Shown here in pieces: positions 7,281-17,944 of a stretch of 64,000 bases of DNA. Both the position numbers and the translations under genes were made by a program. How positions within the stretch are numbered: the stretch's first letter is position 1; every line of letters starts with the position of its first letter. The DNA is from Mycobacteroides immunogenum (GTDB taxonomy: Bacteria; Actinomycetota; Actinomycetes; Mycobacteriales; Mycobacteriaceae), in assembly GCF_001605725.1 (NCBI RefSeq), contig NZ_CP011530.1:682001-746000 (forward strand), written 5' to 3'. A model generated the notes under the pieces. It was not told where the DNA came from. It did no database searches and saw only the letters and a program-made list of their open reading frames with translations.

Positions 7281-9818
7281 CTATGAGGACAGCAGCGCGG
7301 CGCAGCGCAGCAGCCCGATGTGGCTATAGGCCTGCGGATGATTGCCCAGCGAGCGTTCGGCCACGGGGTCGTACTCTTCGGACAGCAAGCCGGTGGGGCC
7401 GGTGGCCTTGACCAGCTGGTCGAACAGCAGCTCGGCCTGTGACCGCGCCCCGATGAGCAGATAGGCCTCGACGAGCCAGGCCGCACACAAATGGAATCCG
7501 CCCTCGCCGCCGGGTAAGCCGTCGTCGCGGTGATAGCGGTACACCGTCGCGCCGCTGCGCAGTTCTGCCTCGGTGGCAATCACCGTCGCGGTGAAGCGGG
7601 GATCGGCGGGGTCGATCAGTCCAGATAGCCCGATATACAAGGTGGCGGCGTCCAGATCGGTGCCGTCATAGGCGGCGGTATAGGAGTTGACCGACTCGTT
7701 CCAGCCCTTCTCCACAACCTCGGCGGCGATCTCGTCGCGCAGCGCGGCCCATGACGGTGGGGCCTGGCGGCCGAACTCGTCGGCCAATTTCACCGCGCGG
7801 TCCACCGTGACCCAGCACATCACCTTGGAGTAGACGTGATGCCGGGGATTGCCGCGGATCTCCCAGATGCCGTGATCGGGCTCGTACCAACGACGTTCGA
7901 CGGCAAGAACCATGTCGGACACCAGGTTCCAGTCGGCATCGGTCAGCGGGTCGGTATGCCCGAGCCGCTTGCGTGCGTGGGTCAGGTCGTGGATCAGTTC
8001 CACCACCGGGCCGAAGACGTCCAGCTGCACTTGTGAATTGGCGGCGTTACCAACACGAACCGGCCGGGAGCCGGCATACCCGGGCAGTGAGTCGATGACC
8101 GCTTCGGGTGGCAGCACCGTTCCGGCCAGCGTGTACAGCGGGTGTAGGCGATCGGGTCCGGGCAGATGCTCGAGTACCCGGTGCAGCCAGCCCAGTAGGC
8201 CCTCTGCCTCGCCGAGCGAGCCCAGCGCCACCAGTGCCGAGGCGGTCATCGACGCGTCACGCAGCCAGCAGTACCGGTAGTCCCAGTTGCGAATGCCGCC
8301 GATGTCTTCGGGAAGCGATGTGGTGGCCGCCGCCATGATCGCGCCCGACTCCGCGTGCACCAGTCCGCGCAATGTCAGTGCCGAGCGTTTCATCAGACCG
8401 GGCTTGCGATCGGGCAGCGTCAGGGTCTGCGCCCAGTCGCGCCAGTACGACTCGGCACGTTCCCGCAGCTCGGCCTCGGGGATTGGATTCTCGCCGAGAT
8501 CCTCAGTACCACAACGCAGTTCGAGAACCACGGGTCCATTGGCTGGGCTGATGGTCGCTGTTGCGGTCTGATCGTCGGCCCCAATTGTCCAGGTGACGCC
8601 GGGCGCGCGCAGCACGATCGGATCGTTGGTGCCCAGCACGCGTAGGCCGTCACCCTCGGCCACCAGTTGTACGGGGGCCTGGCCGAACTCGGGGCGCGGG
8701 GCGAAGGTCACCACCGCCTCGGCCTCGCCGGTGACCACCCGAATCAGGTCGGTGCGGCCCGGGATCTCGTCATGGGCCAGATAGTCGGTTACTTGCAGGC
8801 TGGCCCAACGTGTTTCGACTGTCATAGTGCTGTCGATGTATTTTTGGCCGAGCGGCAGGGCCGCGCGCGCGGGACCGATGGTGAAGTGTCCGGCCTCGTC
8901 TCCGCCGAGGAGGTGTGCGAAGACCGCCGCGGAATCGGGTTCGGGGTGACACATCCAGGTGATATCGCCGGTGGGAGTCACCAGTGCGATGGTGCGCGAA
9001 TTGGCGAGCATGGTGAGACGCTCGATCGGGGTGGCATGACCGCCGAGTAACCAGGTGCGGCGCTCTTCGAGCAGGAAAGCCAGTGCGGTGCCTACGGATT
9101 CGGTGTCCGGGATGCGATATCCGGCAAGTGTCTCGCCATTGCCCACTTTGACGCCAAGGTCTGGGCCGTGCAGCCGTTTGAAGGCCTTTTCGTCGGTGAC
9201 ATCGTCGCCGAAGAACACCGCGGCGGTCGCGCCCTCCTGATGGCGCAGGATGTCGAGGGCCTGGCCTTTGTCCGTGGGTATGACGGCGAACTCCAGAACC
9301 TTCTTACCTTCGGTGACTTGCGCACCCCAGCCGTTCGCCACCGAGAGTGCTTGACTCAGTGCGGCATCGGCGTCCGCGTCGGAGGCATTGCGTACGTGCA
9401 GCGCGACGCTCGCGGGTTTCAGTTCGATGGCTACGCCCGGGTATTCGGCGGCGATGGCCGACAGCTTGGTGGCGATGGTCTTGAGCAGCGCCTTGGCGTC
9501 CCCGTCGATGGCATGCACGAAGCCGGCGTCGAACTCCGAACCGTGACTACCGACCAGATGCACCTCGGCGGGCAGCCGCGACAGGGTCGCCAGGTCGCGC
9601 AGCGCGCGGCCGGAGATCAACGCGGAGGTGGTCGATGGCAGCCCGGCCAAAGCCCGCAGGGCCGTGGTCGATTCGGGATGCGGGCGGGCATCGTCGGGAT
9701 TGTTGACCAGCGGGGCGATCGTTCCGTCATAGTCGGAGGCCACCAGCAGACGGGGTGTACGGGCGACCTCGGAAAGAGCCCGGCGCAATTCCACGGGCAG
9801 ATCTTGGGCACTCACCAC
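7281..9818 (-). CDS. Fused trehalose-6-phosphate phosphatase and GH15 glucoamylase/trehalase-like protein
   Basis: The N-terminal part (about residues 1-250) is an OtsB-type HAD phosphatase. The nucleophile motif SDYDGTIA has D29 and D31, the second motif is LISGRALRDLA, and GDDVTDE is at 204-210. From about residue 265 the chain is a glycoside hydrolase family 15 protein. It has an N-terminal beta-rich part (ALVTPTGDITWMCHP) and the barrel motifs GGIRNWDYRYCWLRDAS near 510 and GGEGGFHLCAAWLVEAY, which contains the likely catalytic Glu. Together the domains could convert trehalose-6-phosphate to trehalose and then to glucose, if the GH15 part is a trehalase. It stands alone between kstR and znuA. 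Confidence 0.9.
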   Translation of the reverse strand: MVSAQDLPVELRRALSEVARTPRLLVASDYDGTIAPLVNNPDDARPHPESTTALRALAGLPSTTSALISGRALRDLATLSRLPAEVHLVGSHGSEFDAGFVHAIDGDAKALLKTIATKLSAIAAEYPGVAIELKPASVALHVRNASDADADAALSQALSVANGWGAQVTEGKKVLEFAVIPTDKGQALDILRHQEGATAAVFFGDDVTDEKAFKRLHGPDLGVKVGNGETLAGYRIPDTESVGTALAFLLEERRTWLLGGHATPIERLTMLANSRTIALVTPTGDITWMCHPEPDSAAVFAHLLGGDEAGHFTIGPARAALPLGQKYIDSTMTVETRWASLQVTDYLAHDEIPGRTDLIRVVTGEAEAVVTFAPRPEFGQAPVQLVAEGDGLRVLGTNDPIVLRAPGVTWTIGADDQTATATISPANGPVVLELRCGTEDLGENPIPEAELRERAESYWRDWAQTLTLPDRKPGLMKRSALTLRGLVHAESGAIMAAATTSLPEDIGGIRNWDYRYCWLRDASMTASALVALGSLGEAEGLLGWLHRVLEHLPGPDRLHPLYTLAGTVLPPEAVIDSLPGYAGSRPVRVGNAANSQVQLDVFGPVVELIHDLTHARKRLGHTDPLTDADWNLVSDMVLAVERRWYEPDHGIWEIRGNPRHHVYSKVMCWVTVDRAVKLADEFGRQAPPSWAALRDEIAAEVVEKGWNESVNSYTAAYDGTDLDAATLYIGLSGLIDPADPRFTATVIATEAELRSGATVYRYHRDDGLPGGEGGFHLCAAWLVEAYLLIGARSQAELLFDQLVKATGPTGLLSEEYDPVAERSLGNHPQAYSHIGLLRCAALLSS

Positions 9819-9874
9819 GGGTCCCGAGTCTACGTCCGCTACCTGCGTGGGGCAGGTTAGGCCGAGCGTCGCGG

Positions 9875-10552
9875 CTAGGTGATGCCGAGTAACAGCCGGA
9901 CGGTGCGATCGAGCCGATGGCTCACGTCGGTCGCGGAGGCCCGCCGCGTCAACCAGGCAATCATGTTGGAGGTCCAGACGTCTGAGATGACGCGGGCGAT
10001 GTGAAACTGCGCGTCGGTCGGGTCGTCGTCGCCGGCCATCGCCCGAGCGAAGATGCCGTCCATCAATCGGCCCACGTGATCAACCTCACCGGCGGCGGAA
10101 GCGTCGGCGAAGACCAGCGCACGCGTCATCGCTTCGGTGAGCAATGGATTGCGCTGCATGTTGCGGTTGAGTCGGGTGATCGCCGTGTGCAGTCGCTCGT
10201 AGGGTGTGCCGCCGCTGACGGTGTTGCGATCGGACCGCGCGTCGATCTGCTCGAATTCGCGCTCCAGCGCCGACACCAGCAGATGCACCTTGGACGGGAA
10301 GTAGCGGTACAGGGTGCCGACGGCGACATCCGCACGTTCGGCGACGGTGCGCATCTGCACCGCTTCGTAGCCGCCCTTGGAGGCGATGGCCAGCGTGGCG
10401 TCCAGGATGCGCTTGCGGCGTTCGCGCTGCGCACTGGAACCGAGGTCGTCGTCGGACAGCGCGGAGACGGCGGCAGGCTGGCTTGTCGCGTCGGTGTCTG
10501 CGTCACCTGATTGCACGGTTTCCGATGCGCTAGATGTCCGAGGCGTTGCCAT
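9875..10552 (-). CDS. kstR: KstR, TetR-family repressor of cholesterol genes
   Basis: KstR represses the upper cholesterol regulon and releases DNA when it binds a steroid CoA thioester. The helix-turn-helix is plain: AVQMRTVAERADVAVG then TLYRYFPSKVHLLVSALE, nearly identical to what I recall of M. tuberculosis KstR. The ligand domain carries NPLLTEAMTRALVFADASAA. I start at ATG 10552; an upstream GTG (10609) would add 19 residues with no counterpart in the family. Even so the N-terminus has a longer Ser/Thr/Asp-rich tail than the M. tuberculosis protein. It is divergent from fadE34 with a KstR box between them. Confidence 0.93.
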   Translation of the reverse strand: MATPRTSSASETVQSGDADTDATSQPAAVSALSDDDLGSSAQRERRKRILDATLAIASKGGYEAVQMRTVAERADVAVGTLYRYFPSKVHLLVSALEREFEQIDARSDRNTVSGGTPYERLHTAITRLNRNMQRNPLLTEAMTRALVFADASAAGEVDHVGRLMDGIFARAMAGDDDPTDAQFHIARVISDVWTSNMIAWLTRRASATDVSHRLDRTVRLLLGIT

Positions 10553-10710
10553 GCGTCTGTACTCCCTGCCCTCAATCTCGCGTCTGCACGCGACGGTTCC
10601 AGCGCACAACTATACGGATGCCTGTCGGCCGAATCAGGTCTCCCTGGCTCGTCGGTAGCGCTCTGTACAGCCTGAATGCGTTCCTACTACACTGAACCCA
10701 ATCACGATAT

Positions 10711-10724
10711 TAGAACACGTTCTA
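10711..10724. promoter_or_regulatory. KstR operator between kstR and fadE34
   Basis: TAGAACACGTTCTA fits the KstR consensus TnnAACnnGTTnnA with fully symmetric arms. It lies 36 bp upstream of the chosen fadE34 start, and could serve both divergent genes. Confidence 0.9.
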
Positions 10725-10759
10725 GTGTGATTTGTGTCGAAAAACAGCAGGAGGAAACT

Positions 10760-12907
10760 GTGTCGGTACCGTCCGGTCTTCGCGCGAGCGGCTCATCCGA
10801 AGTACAGGAAGCCGCGCGGGACGCGGTCCGTCAGTGGGCCAAGAGCGCGGCGGTCATTGAGTCGGTCCGGAAGATGGAATCGGAGTCCAACGGGTGGGGT
10901 TCTGCCTACGCAGGGCTAGCTGAGCTGGGCATTTTCGGTGTCGCGGTGCCCGAAGCCGCCGGTGGATCGGGCGCCGGATTCGACGACATGATCGCCATGG
11001 TCGATGAGGCCGCGGCAGCATTGGTGCCGGGTCCGGTGGCCACCAGCGCGCTGGCCGCGGTGGTCCTCGCCGTTGACGGGCACGAGGAATTCGTCCCGGC
11101 ACTGGCCGCCGGGGAGCGGACGGCGGGCCTGGCACTCGCCGGGAATCTGACCGTCGACGGGGGGCGTGCCTCCGGCGTGTTGCCGGCGGTGCTGGGCGGC
11201 ACTGCCGACGGACTGCTGTTGGCCCCGGGGCCCGACGGGTGGGTGCTCGTGGACTGTGCGGATACCGGTGCCGCGGTAGCGGTCAAGAAGGCGACGGACT
11301 TCTCCCGCCCGTGGGCCGAGATCACGCTGAACGGCGCCGTGGCGCATCCGGTGGGCCTGCCCGCCGCGGTGGTCGCCGATCTGTCCGCGGTGACGCTCTC
11401 GGCGGAGGCGGTGGGTGTGGCGCGATGGGCATTGCAGACCGCCGTCGAGTACGCCAAGGTGCGCGAGCAGTTCGGTAAGCAGATCGGCAGCTTCCAGGCC
11501 ATCAAGCACATGTGTGCGGAGATGTTGTGCCGGGTCGAGCAGGCCGATGTCGCCGTCTGGGACGCCGCCGGGTGTGCGCAGGATGTCCTTGCGAATAGCG
11601 GTGATTCCCCACAGCTTTCGATTGCCGCGGCGGTCGCGGCGGCGGTGGCCGTGGACGCCGCGGTGGCCAACACCAAGGATTGCATCCAGATCCTCGGCGG
11701 TATCGGATTCACCTGGGAGCACGACGCGCACCTGTACCTGCGCCGGGCCTACGCCCTGCAATCGTTCCTGGGTAAGCCCGCGGTATGGCGGCGTAAGGCG
11801 GCCGCGCTCACCCTTGACGGCACCCGCCGGTCGCTGACGATCGACCTTGGTGAGGTGGAGGCCCAGCGTGCGACCGTTGCGGCGACGGTGGCGGAAATCG
11901 CCTCGGCGCCACAGCATGAGCATCAAGTCCGGCTGGCCGAGACGGGCTTCTTGGCCCCGCATTGGCCGGCGCCGTATGGGCTGGGTGCCGGCGCCGCGCA
12001 GCAGTTGCTCATCGACCAGGAGCTGCATGCGGCGGGCGTTGCCCGTCCAGACCTGGTAATTGGCTGGTGGGCTGCTCCGACCATTCTCGAGCACGGAACA
12101 CCGGAGCAGATAACACAATTCGTCGCGCCCACCCTGCGCGGTGAGATCGAGTGGTGCCAGCTGTTCTCCGAGCCCGGTGCCGGCAGCGATCTTGCGGCGT
12201 TGCGCACCAAGGCAACCCGGGTCGACGGCGGTTGGAAGCTGGACGGACAGAAGGTGTGGAACTCCAAGGCGCAGATCGCGGACTGGGCGATCTGCCTGGC
12301 CCGCACGAATCCTGATGTTCCCAAGCACAAGGGCATCACCTACTTCCTGCTGGACATGAAGACCCCCGGCATCACCGTGCGGCCGCTGCGCGAAATCACG
12401 GGCGAGGAGATGTTCAACGAGGTATTCCTTGACGGTGTCGTCGTTCCGGACGAGAACGTAGTGGGCTCGGTTGATGACGGCTGGCGCCTGGCCCGTACCA
12501 CTTTGGCCAACGAGCGAGTGGCGATGGCCGGCGGCGGCACCCTCGACGAGGCCATGGAATCGCTGCTCGCGCTCATTGGTGATGCGGAATTAGATGCGGC
12601 ACAACTCGATACGCTCGGAGTATTCGTGTGCTCAGCGCAAACCGGCGCGCTGCTGGATCTGCGCACGGCGGTGCGCGCCATCGGCGGGCAGGACCCGGGT
12701 GCGGCTTCGAGCGTGCGCAAGCTCGTCGGTGTTCGGCACCGGCAGGGGCTCTCGGAGCACATCCTCGACTACGTGGACACCCACGGCGCGGTGGAGTCGC
12801 GCGAGATGTGGTTGTTCATGCGGGATCGGTGCCTGTCCATCGCCGGCGGCACCACCCAGATCCTGCTCAGTGTGGCGGGTGAGCGGCTACTCGGCTTGCC
12901 GCGTTAG
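10760..12907 (+). CDS. fadE34: FadE34, two-domain acyl-CoA dehydrogenase
   Basis: This is a cholesterol-pathway acyl-CoA dehydrogenase built from two fused ACAD-like halves. The first (about residues 1-370) contains REQFGKQIGSFQAIKHMCAE and QILGGIGFTWEHDAHLYLRR. The second (about 385-715) contains QLFSEPGAGSDLAALRTKA and GWKLDGQKVWNSKAQ, and ends in AGGTTQILLSVAGERLLGLPR. M. tuberculosis FadE34 (ChsE3) is reported to act on a steroid side-chain acyl-CoA. I start at GTG 10760 because CAGGAGGAA lies just upstream. The longer frame from 10676 would place the KstR box inside the coding region. Confidence 0.93.
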   Translation: MSVPSGLRASGSSEVQEAARDAVRQWAKSAAVIESVRKMESESNGWGSAYAGLAELGIFGVAVPEAAGGSGAGFDDMIAMVDEAAAALVPGPVATSALAAVVLAVDGHEEFVPALAAGERTAGLALAGNLTVDGGRASGVLPAVLGGTADGLLLAPGPDGWVLVDCADTGAAVAVKKATDFSRPWAEITLNGAVAHPVGLPAAVVADLSAVTLSAEAVGVARWALQTAVEYAKVREQFGKQIGSFQAIKHMCAEMLCRVEQADVAVWDAAGCAQDVLANSGDSPQLSIAAAVAAAVAVDAAVANTKDCIQILGGIGFTWEHDAHLYLRRAYALQSFLGKPAVWRRKAAALTLDGTRRSLTIDLGEVEAQRATVAATVAEIASAPQHEHQVRLAETGFLAPHWPAPYGLGAGAAQQLLIDQELHAAGVARPDLVIGWWAAPTILEHGTPEQITQFVAPTLRGEIEWCQLFSEPGAGSDLAALRTKATRVDGGWKLDGQKVWNSKAQIADWAICLARTNPDVPKHKGITYFLLDMKTPGITVRPLREITGEEMFNEVFLDGVVVPDENVVGSVDDGWRLARTTLANERVAMAGGGTLDEAMESLLALIGDAELDAAQLDTLGVFVCSAQTGALLDLRTAVRAIGGQDPGAASSVRKLVGVRHRQGLSEHILDYVDTHGAVESREMWLFMRDRCLSIAGGTTQILLSVAGERLLGLPR

Positions 12908-12989
12908 CGGCAAGAATCGCGTCGAGACTACGGTTTTTGACGCGTTTCGCGAGTGGCGCACACACAACACGGCGTGTCGGTGAGAGAGC

Positions 12990-13526
12990 TCAGCTGAAGC
13001 GCGCCACCGCGCAGGCATCGGGTGAAATCACATAGCGGCCATCAAAATTGGCCTCCACGCGACTGCAGACGATGTAGTCGGCGTCGAGCTTGGGTTGTCC
13101 GGTGGCCCAGTCGGTGGGTTGCGTGGTTCCGGAGATCTGGAACCGGTCGGGCGTGCCCCCGCCGATGTACACGGTGGTCAGGGTCCAGGTGCTGCCGCCG
13201 TTGTGCTCGACGGTGTTGGGGTTGTCGGCCCACTGCACCCATAGGTAGTTCAGCCGGTCGGAGGTGCGCAGTTCGGTGGTCTGTCTGGCCCACAGATCTC
13301 CGGGAAATCCTTCGATTCCGTTAGGCCCGCGCAGATTGACGGTGGCGGTGTAGTAGCACTGCCGCTCGGCCTTGCGGCAATCCGCGGTCGCGTGGACCTC
13401 GAGTTGCCGGGCGTCGTCGACCGGCGTGCTCACATCGGCCGTCTTGACTTCGGCGTGTGCCGTCGCTGGGGTCATCAGATTGGTGGCGGCCATCAGCAGT
13501 ACGGCGGCGCTTACGAGGCGAGCCAT
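12990..13526 (-). CDS. Exported protein of unknown function, Rv3572-like
   Basis: This 178-residue protein begins with a cleavable-looking signal peptide (MARLVSAAVLLMA, then TPATAHAEV). The mature part has Cys residues in DCRKAERQCYYTATVN and, near the end, VCSRVEANFDGRYVISPDACAV, which could form disulfides. I recognise no enzyme motif. The position between fadE34 and kshB is the same as Rv3572 in M. tuberculosis, and size and export signal fit. Start ATG 13526 is chosen because the signal peptide begins there; the longer frame upstream is out-of-frame kshB sequence. It ends tail to tail with fadE34, with 82 bp between them. Confidence 0.75.
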   Translation of the reverse strand: MARLVSAAVLLMAATNLMTPATAHAEVKTADVSTPVDDARQLEVHATADCRKAERQCYYTATVNLRGPNGIEGFPGDLWARQTTELRTSDRLNYLWVQWADNPNTVEHNGGSTWTLTTVYIGGGTPDRFQISGTTQPTDWATGQPKLDADYIVCSRVEANFDGRYVISPDACAVARFS

Positions 13527-13534
13527 GGGGTCTC

Positions 13535-14587
13535 TCACTCGTCGAAGGTTACGTTGACTTCGTCGGTCTCCGGTACCGCCTGGCACGCCAGGATGTATCC
13601 GTCGTCGATGTCGTTCTGGGACAACGCGTCGTTGACCAGCATGCGCACCTTGCCATCCTTGAGGATGCAGGCGCAGGTCATGCAGTGCCCTTCGCGGCAG
13701 GAGAACGGTGCGTCCAGCCCTTTGGCGAGTAGCACGTCCAGCAGCACGGTGCTGCGCGGCCAACTGACCTCGTGGGTCTCACCGTCGAGTTCCACGGTGG
13801 CGGTGGCCGGTGGTTCATCGTCATCCGACGGTTCGGCAAGGACAACCTCCGCGAAGGGGTCGCTCTCCAGAGACCGGAATACCTCGATATGTACGCGATC
13901 GTCGGTCATGCCGTTGCCCTTGAGCGCGGCCTCCGAGGCATCCATGAATGGTCCTGGGCCACAGATGAAGGCCTCGTGATCGGCGAAAGGTGCGGCCAGC
14001 GTGGCCAGCTGCTGCTGCGACGGCAGCCCCTGCACGGATTCGAGCCAATGGATGACGGTCAGCCGGTCCGCGTATTCGGCCGCCAGCGCGCGCAGCGCCG
14101 CCCCGAAGATCACGGATTGCTCATCGCGATTGGCGTAGATGAGCACCACCTTGCCGCTGCCCTGCGAGAGTGCGGACTTGCAGATGGCCATCATCGGGGT
14201 GATGCCGCTGCCGCCGGCGACAAGGAGGAGATCTCGGCTCAAGTCTCGGGGGACGAAAACCCCGGACGGCGCCAGCACATGCATGTGCATGCCGGCGTGT
14301 GCGTTGTCGCAAATCCAGTTGGACCCGTATCCGTCCGCGGTGCGCTTGACCGTGACCGTCAACCGGTCGTCGATATGCGGGGAGCTGGACAGGGAGTAGC
14401 AGCGTGCCACCGACCCGGTGCGGTCGGACGGAATGCGCAGCGTGAGGTACTGACCGGGCGTGTACGCGAATTTGTCGGCGGCCTCTTCGGGAATCTCGAA
14501 GACCAGGGACCGGGAGTCGGCGGTCTCGTCGATCACCTCGGCGATGCGCACCTCAAGGACGTGCTTCCCGAGCGGAACGTCCGTCAC
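13535..14587 (-). CDS. kshB: KshB, reductase of 3-ketosteroid 9-alpha-hydroxylase
   Basis: KshB passes electrons from NADH to the Rieske oxygenase KshA, which hydroxylates C9 of the steroid and triggers opening of ring B. Domain order is FAD-binding ferredoxin reductase (RCYSLSSSP near residue 62), NAD-binding (LLVAGGSGITPMMAI), then a C-terminal plant-type [2Fe-2S] domain with FSCREGHCMTCACIL and a final Cys in ILACQAVP. The length of 350 residues is normal. kshA is not in this window. It is divergent from hsaA, and the 277-bp gap holds two KstR-like boxes. Confidence 0.95.
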   Translation of the reverse strand: MTDVPLGKHVLEVRIAEVIDETADSRSLVFEIPEEAADKFAYTPGQYLTLRIPSDRTGSVARCYSLSSSPHIDDRLTVTVKRTADGYGSNWICDNAHAGMHMHVLAPSGVFVPRDLSRDLLLVAGGSGITPMMAICKSALSQGSGKVVLIYANRDEQSVIFGAALRALAAEYADRLTVIHWLESVQGLPSQQQLATLAAPFADHEAFICGPGPFMDASEAALKGNGMTDDRVHIEVFRSLESDPFAEVVLAEPSDDDEPPATATVELDGETHEVSWPRSTVLLDVLLAKGLDAPFSCREGHCMTCACILKDGKVRMLVNDALSQNDIDDGYILACQAVPETDEVNVTFDE

Positions 14588-14627
14588 GTCATTTCCTCCG
14601 TCAGTCGTCGTCGGCGAGCGGCCGAAC

Positions 14628-14641
14628 TAGAACAGGTTACA
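14628..14641. promoter_or_regulatory. KstR operator on the kshB side of the kshB-hsaA gap
   Basis: TAGAACAGGTTACA fits TnnAACnnGTTnnA at every fixed position. It is 40 bp upstream of the kshB start. Confidence 0.85.
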
Positions 14642-14730
14642 GAATTGACCTTTGGCCCTACAACACCGTCGGCGCTTCGTTCCAGATGAGCCCGCCTTCC
14701 CGGGGTGGGCAAGGCGATGTCGACACAGAT

Positions 14731-14744
14731 CGAAACGTGTTCTA
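14731..14744. promoter_or_regulatory. KstR-like operator on the hsaA side of the kshB-hsaA gap
   Basis: CGAAACGTGTTCTA matches the KstR consensus except that the first base is C instead of T. It is 120 bp upstream of hsaA. Confidence 0.7.
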
Positions 14745-14864
14745 GTCTCAGCAGTGAACGCGCGCTACCACCGAGGGTGTACAGCGGGTGTCGCGAACTA
14801 CTAGCCCTAGTTTGTGCCGACTGATGCTAACGACAAGTATCGGCGGAACGCGGAAGGATGAACA

Positions 14865-16058
14865 GTGACGACGACCGAACAGCGGGACGAAGTTCAGGCG
14901 GTTCTCGCGGGAATTGACGACCTGCTGCCGAGCCTGCGCAAGCGTGCCCAGGAGACCGAGGACCTGCGGCGTCTGCCCGATGCCACCGTCTCCGAACTGC
15001 AGGAGATCGGCTTCTTCAAGCTGCTGCAGCCGTCGCAGTGGGGTGGATACGAGACCGCTCCCACCACCTTCTACGAAGCGGTGCGCCGTTTGGGTAGCGC
15101 GTGCGGCTCCACGGGCTGGGTCGCCTCGATCATCGGTGTGCACAACTGGCACCTCGCGCTGTTCGACCAGAAGGCGCAAGAGGAGGTCTGGGGAGATGAC
15201 ACCAATGTGCGCGTGTCCTCCTCGTATGCCCCGATGGGTGCCGGTGTGGTGACCGAAGCCGGTGACGGCTACCTCGTCAACGGCTCGTGGAACTGGTCTT
15301 CGGGCTGTGACCACGCCACCTGGGCGTTCCTCGGCGGGCCCGTCATCAAGGATGGCCGTCCCGTCGACTTCGGCAGCTTCCTGATCCCGCGCACCGAGTA
15401 CCGCATCGACGACGTGTGGAATGTGGTCGGCCTGCGTGGCACCGGTAGCAACACCGTCGTGGTCAAGGACGTCTTCGTGCCCAAGCACCGGTTCCTGTCC
15501 TACAAGAAGATGAACGACCAGACCGCCGGTGGATACGAGACCAACACCGCTGCCGTCTACAAGATGCCTTGGGGCACAATGCACCCCACCACTATCACCG
15601 CGCCCATCATGGGTATGGCCTATGGCGCGTACGACGCACATGTCGAGGCTCAGGGCAAGCGCGTGCGCGCCGCCTACGCTGGTGAGAAGGCCAAGGATGA
15701 CCCGTTCACCAAGGTGCGCGTGGCCGAGGCCGCCAGTGACATCGACGCCGGGTGGCGTCAGCTGATCGGGAATGTGGGCGACGAGTTCGCTCTCATCTCG
15801 GCGGGTCAGGAGGTTCCCTTCGAGCTGCGTGCTGCCGCGCGCCGCGACCAGGTGCGTGCCACCGGCCGGGCGATCGCGTCGATCGACCTGTTGTTCGAGA
15901 ACTCCGGCGCCACCGCGCTGTCCAACGACGCTCCGGTGCAGCGTTTCTGGCGTGATGCCCACGCAGGTCGTGTGCACGCCGCCAACGACGCCGAGCGGGC
16001 GTACCAAATCTGGGGTAACCACGCCTTCGAGCTGCCCGCCACCGACACAATGGTTTAA
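14865..16058 (+). CDS. hsaA: HsaA, oxygenase component of 3-HSA hydroxylase
   Basis: HsaA is a reduced-flavin-dependent monooxygenase that hydroxylates the phenolic seco-steroid 3-HSA to the catechol DHSA, using flavin reduced by HsaB. It has the acyl-CoA-dehydrogenase fold seen in such oxygenases. GSACGSTGWVASIIGVHNW and NGSWNWSSGCDHATWAFLGG lie in the substrate/flavin region, and GLRGTGSNTVVVKDVFVP in the middle domain. The length of 397 residues fits. The GTG at 14865 has GGAAGGA upstream. It heads an hsaA-hsaC-hsaB operon; hsaD, usually next, is absent here. Confidence 0.95.
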   Translation: MTTTEQRDEVQAVLAGIDDLLPSLRKRAQETEDLRRLPDATVSELQEIGFFKLLQPSQWGGYETAPTTFYEAVRRLGSACGSTGWVASIIGVHNWHLALFDQKAQEEVWGDDTNVRVSSSYAPMGAGVVTEAGDGYLVNGSWNWSSGCDHATWAFLGGPVIKDGRPVDFGSFLIPRTEYRIDDVWNVVGLRGTGSNTVVVKDVFVPKHRFLSYKKMNDQTAGGYETNTAAVYKMPWGTMHPTTITAPIMGMAYGAYDAHVEAQGKRVRAAYAGEKAKDDPFTKVRVAEAASDIDAGWRQLIGNVGDEFALISAGQEVPFELRAAARRDQVRATGRAIASIDLLFENSGATALSNDAPVQRFWRDAHAGRVHAANDAERAYQIWGNHAFELPATDTMV

Positions 16059-17560
<1,502 letters not shown>

Positions 17561-17645
17561 CCGGGCTGCCACTCGTTTCCACTGCGGGCCTGGCCAATCC
17601 GGCGTAACGTCTCAGATCCAAGTGCTACCTCGGTGAGGGCGGGTC

Positions 17646-17930
17646 ATGGCGTTGTATCAGTATCGGTGTACAAGCTGTGGCGATACCGCGCGCAACTTCG
17701 CCGTCGCCACCGCTCCGAACACCGTTCCCTGCCCCGGCTGCCCTGAACCGGCACGCCGGGTTTTTGGTATCGCGGGAATGAGCCGCGGTTCTTCTGCGCG
17801 CATGCGCCTGCTCGACGCCACCGCGCGCAGCGCCAGCGAACCCGCGGTGGTTTCCGCACTGCCGCCCACCATGCGTCGATCGGCGCCTGTGACATCAAAT
17901 CCCTTGCACCGCAAACTACCCCGCCCATAA
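17646..17930 (+). CDS. FmdB-type zinc-ribbon protein
   Basis: This 94-residue protein opens with MALYQYRCTSCGD and continues with PCPGCPEPARRVF, the CxxC...CxxC zinc ribbon of the FmdB family (putative regulatory proteins often found beside formamidase genes). The C-terminal half is Ser/Pro/Arg-rich and not conserved in any way I recognise. It is followed after 14 bp by the formamidase gene, so the two are probably one operon. A direct regulatory role is inferred from this linkage only. Confidence 0.8.
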   Translation: MALYQYRCTSCGDTARNFAVATAPNTVPCPGCPEPARRVFGIAGMSRGSSARMRLLDATARSASEPAVVSALPPTMRRSAPVTSNPLHRKLPRP

Positions 17931-17944
17931 TCGGAAGGAATGCC

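Noticed and set aside
10676..10759. Upstream extension of fadE34
   Set aside because: It would put the KstR operator inside the coding sequence, and the GTG at 10760 has a strong ribosome binding site.
10916..12328. 470-codon minus-strand frame opposite fadE34
   Set aside because: Shadow frame; Arg-rich and without motifs, while fadE34 is clear on the other strand.
12918..12944. 6-bp inverted repeat CGCGTC/GACGCG after fadE34
   Set aside because: Too short and in too GC-rich a context to call a terminator with confidence.
14748..16022. 424-codon minus-strand frame opposite hsaA
   Set aside because: Antisense shadow of hsaA with no recognisable protein features.
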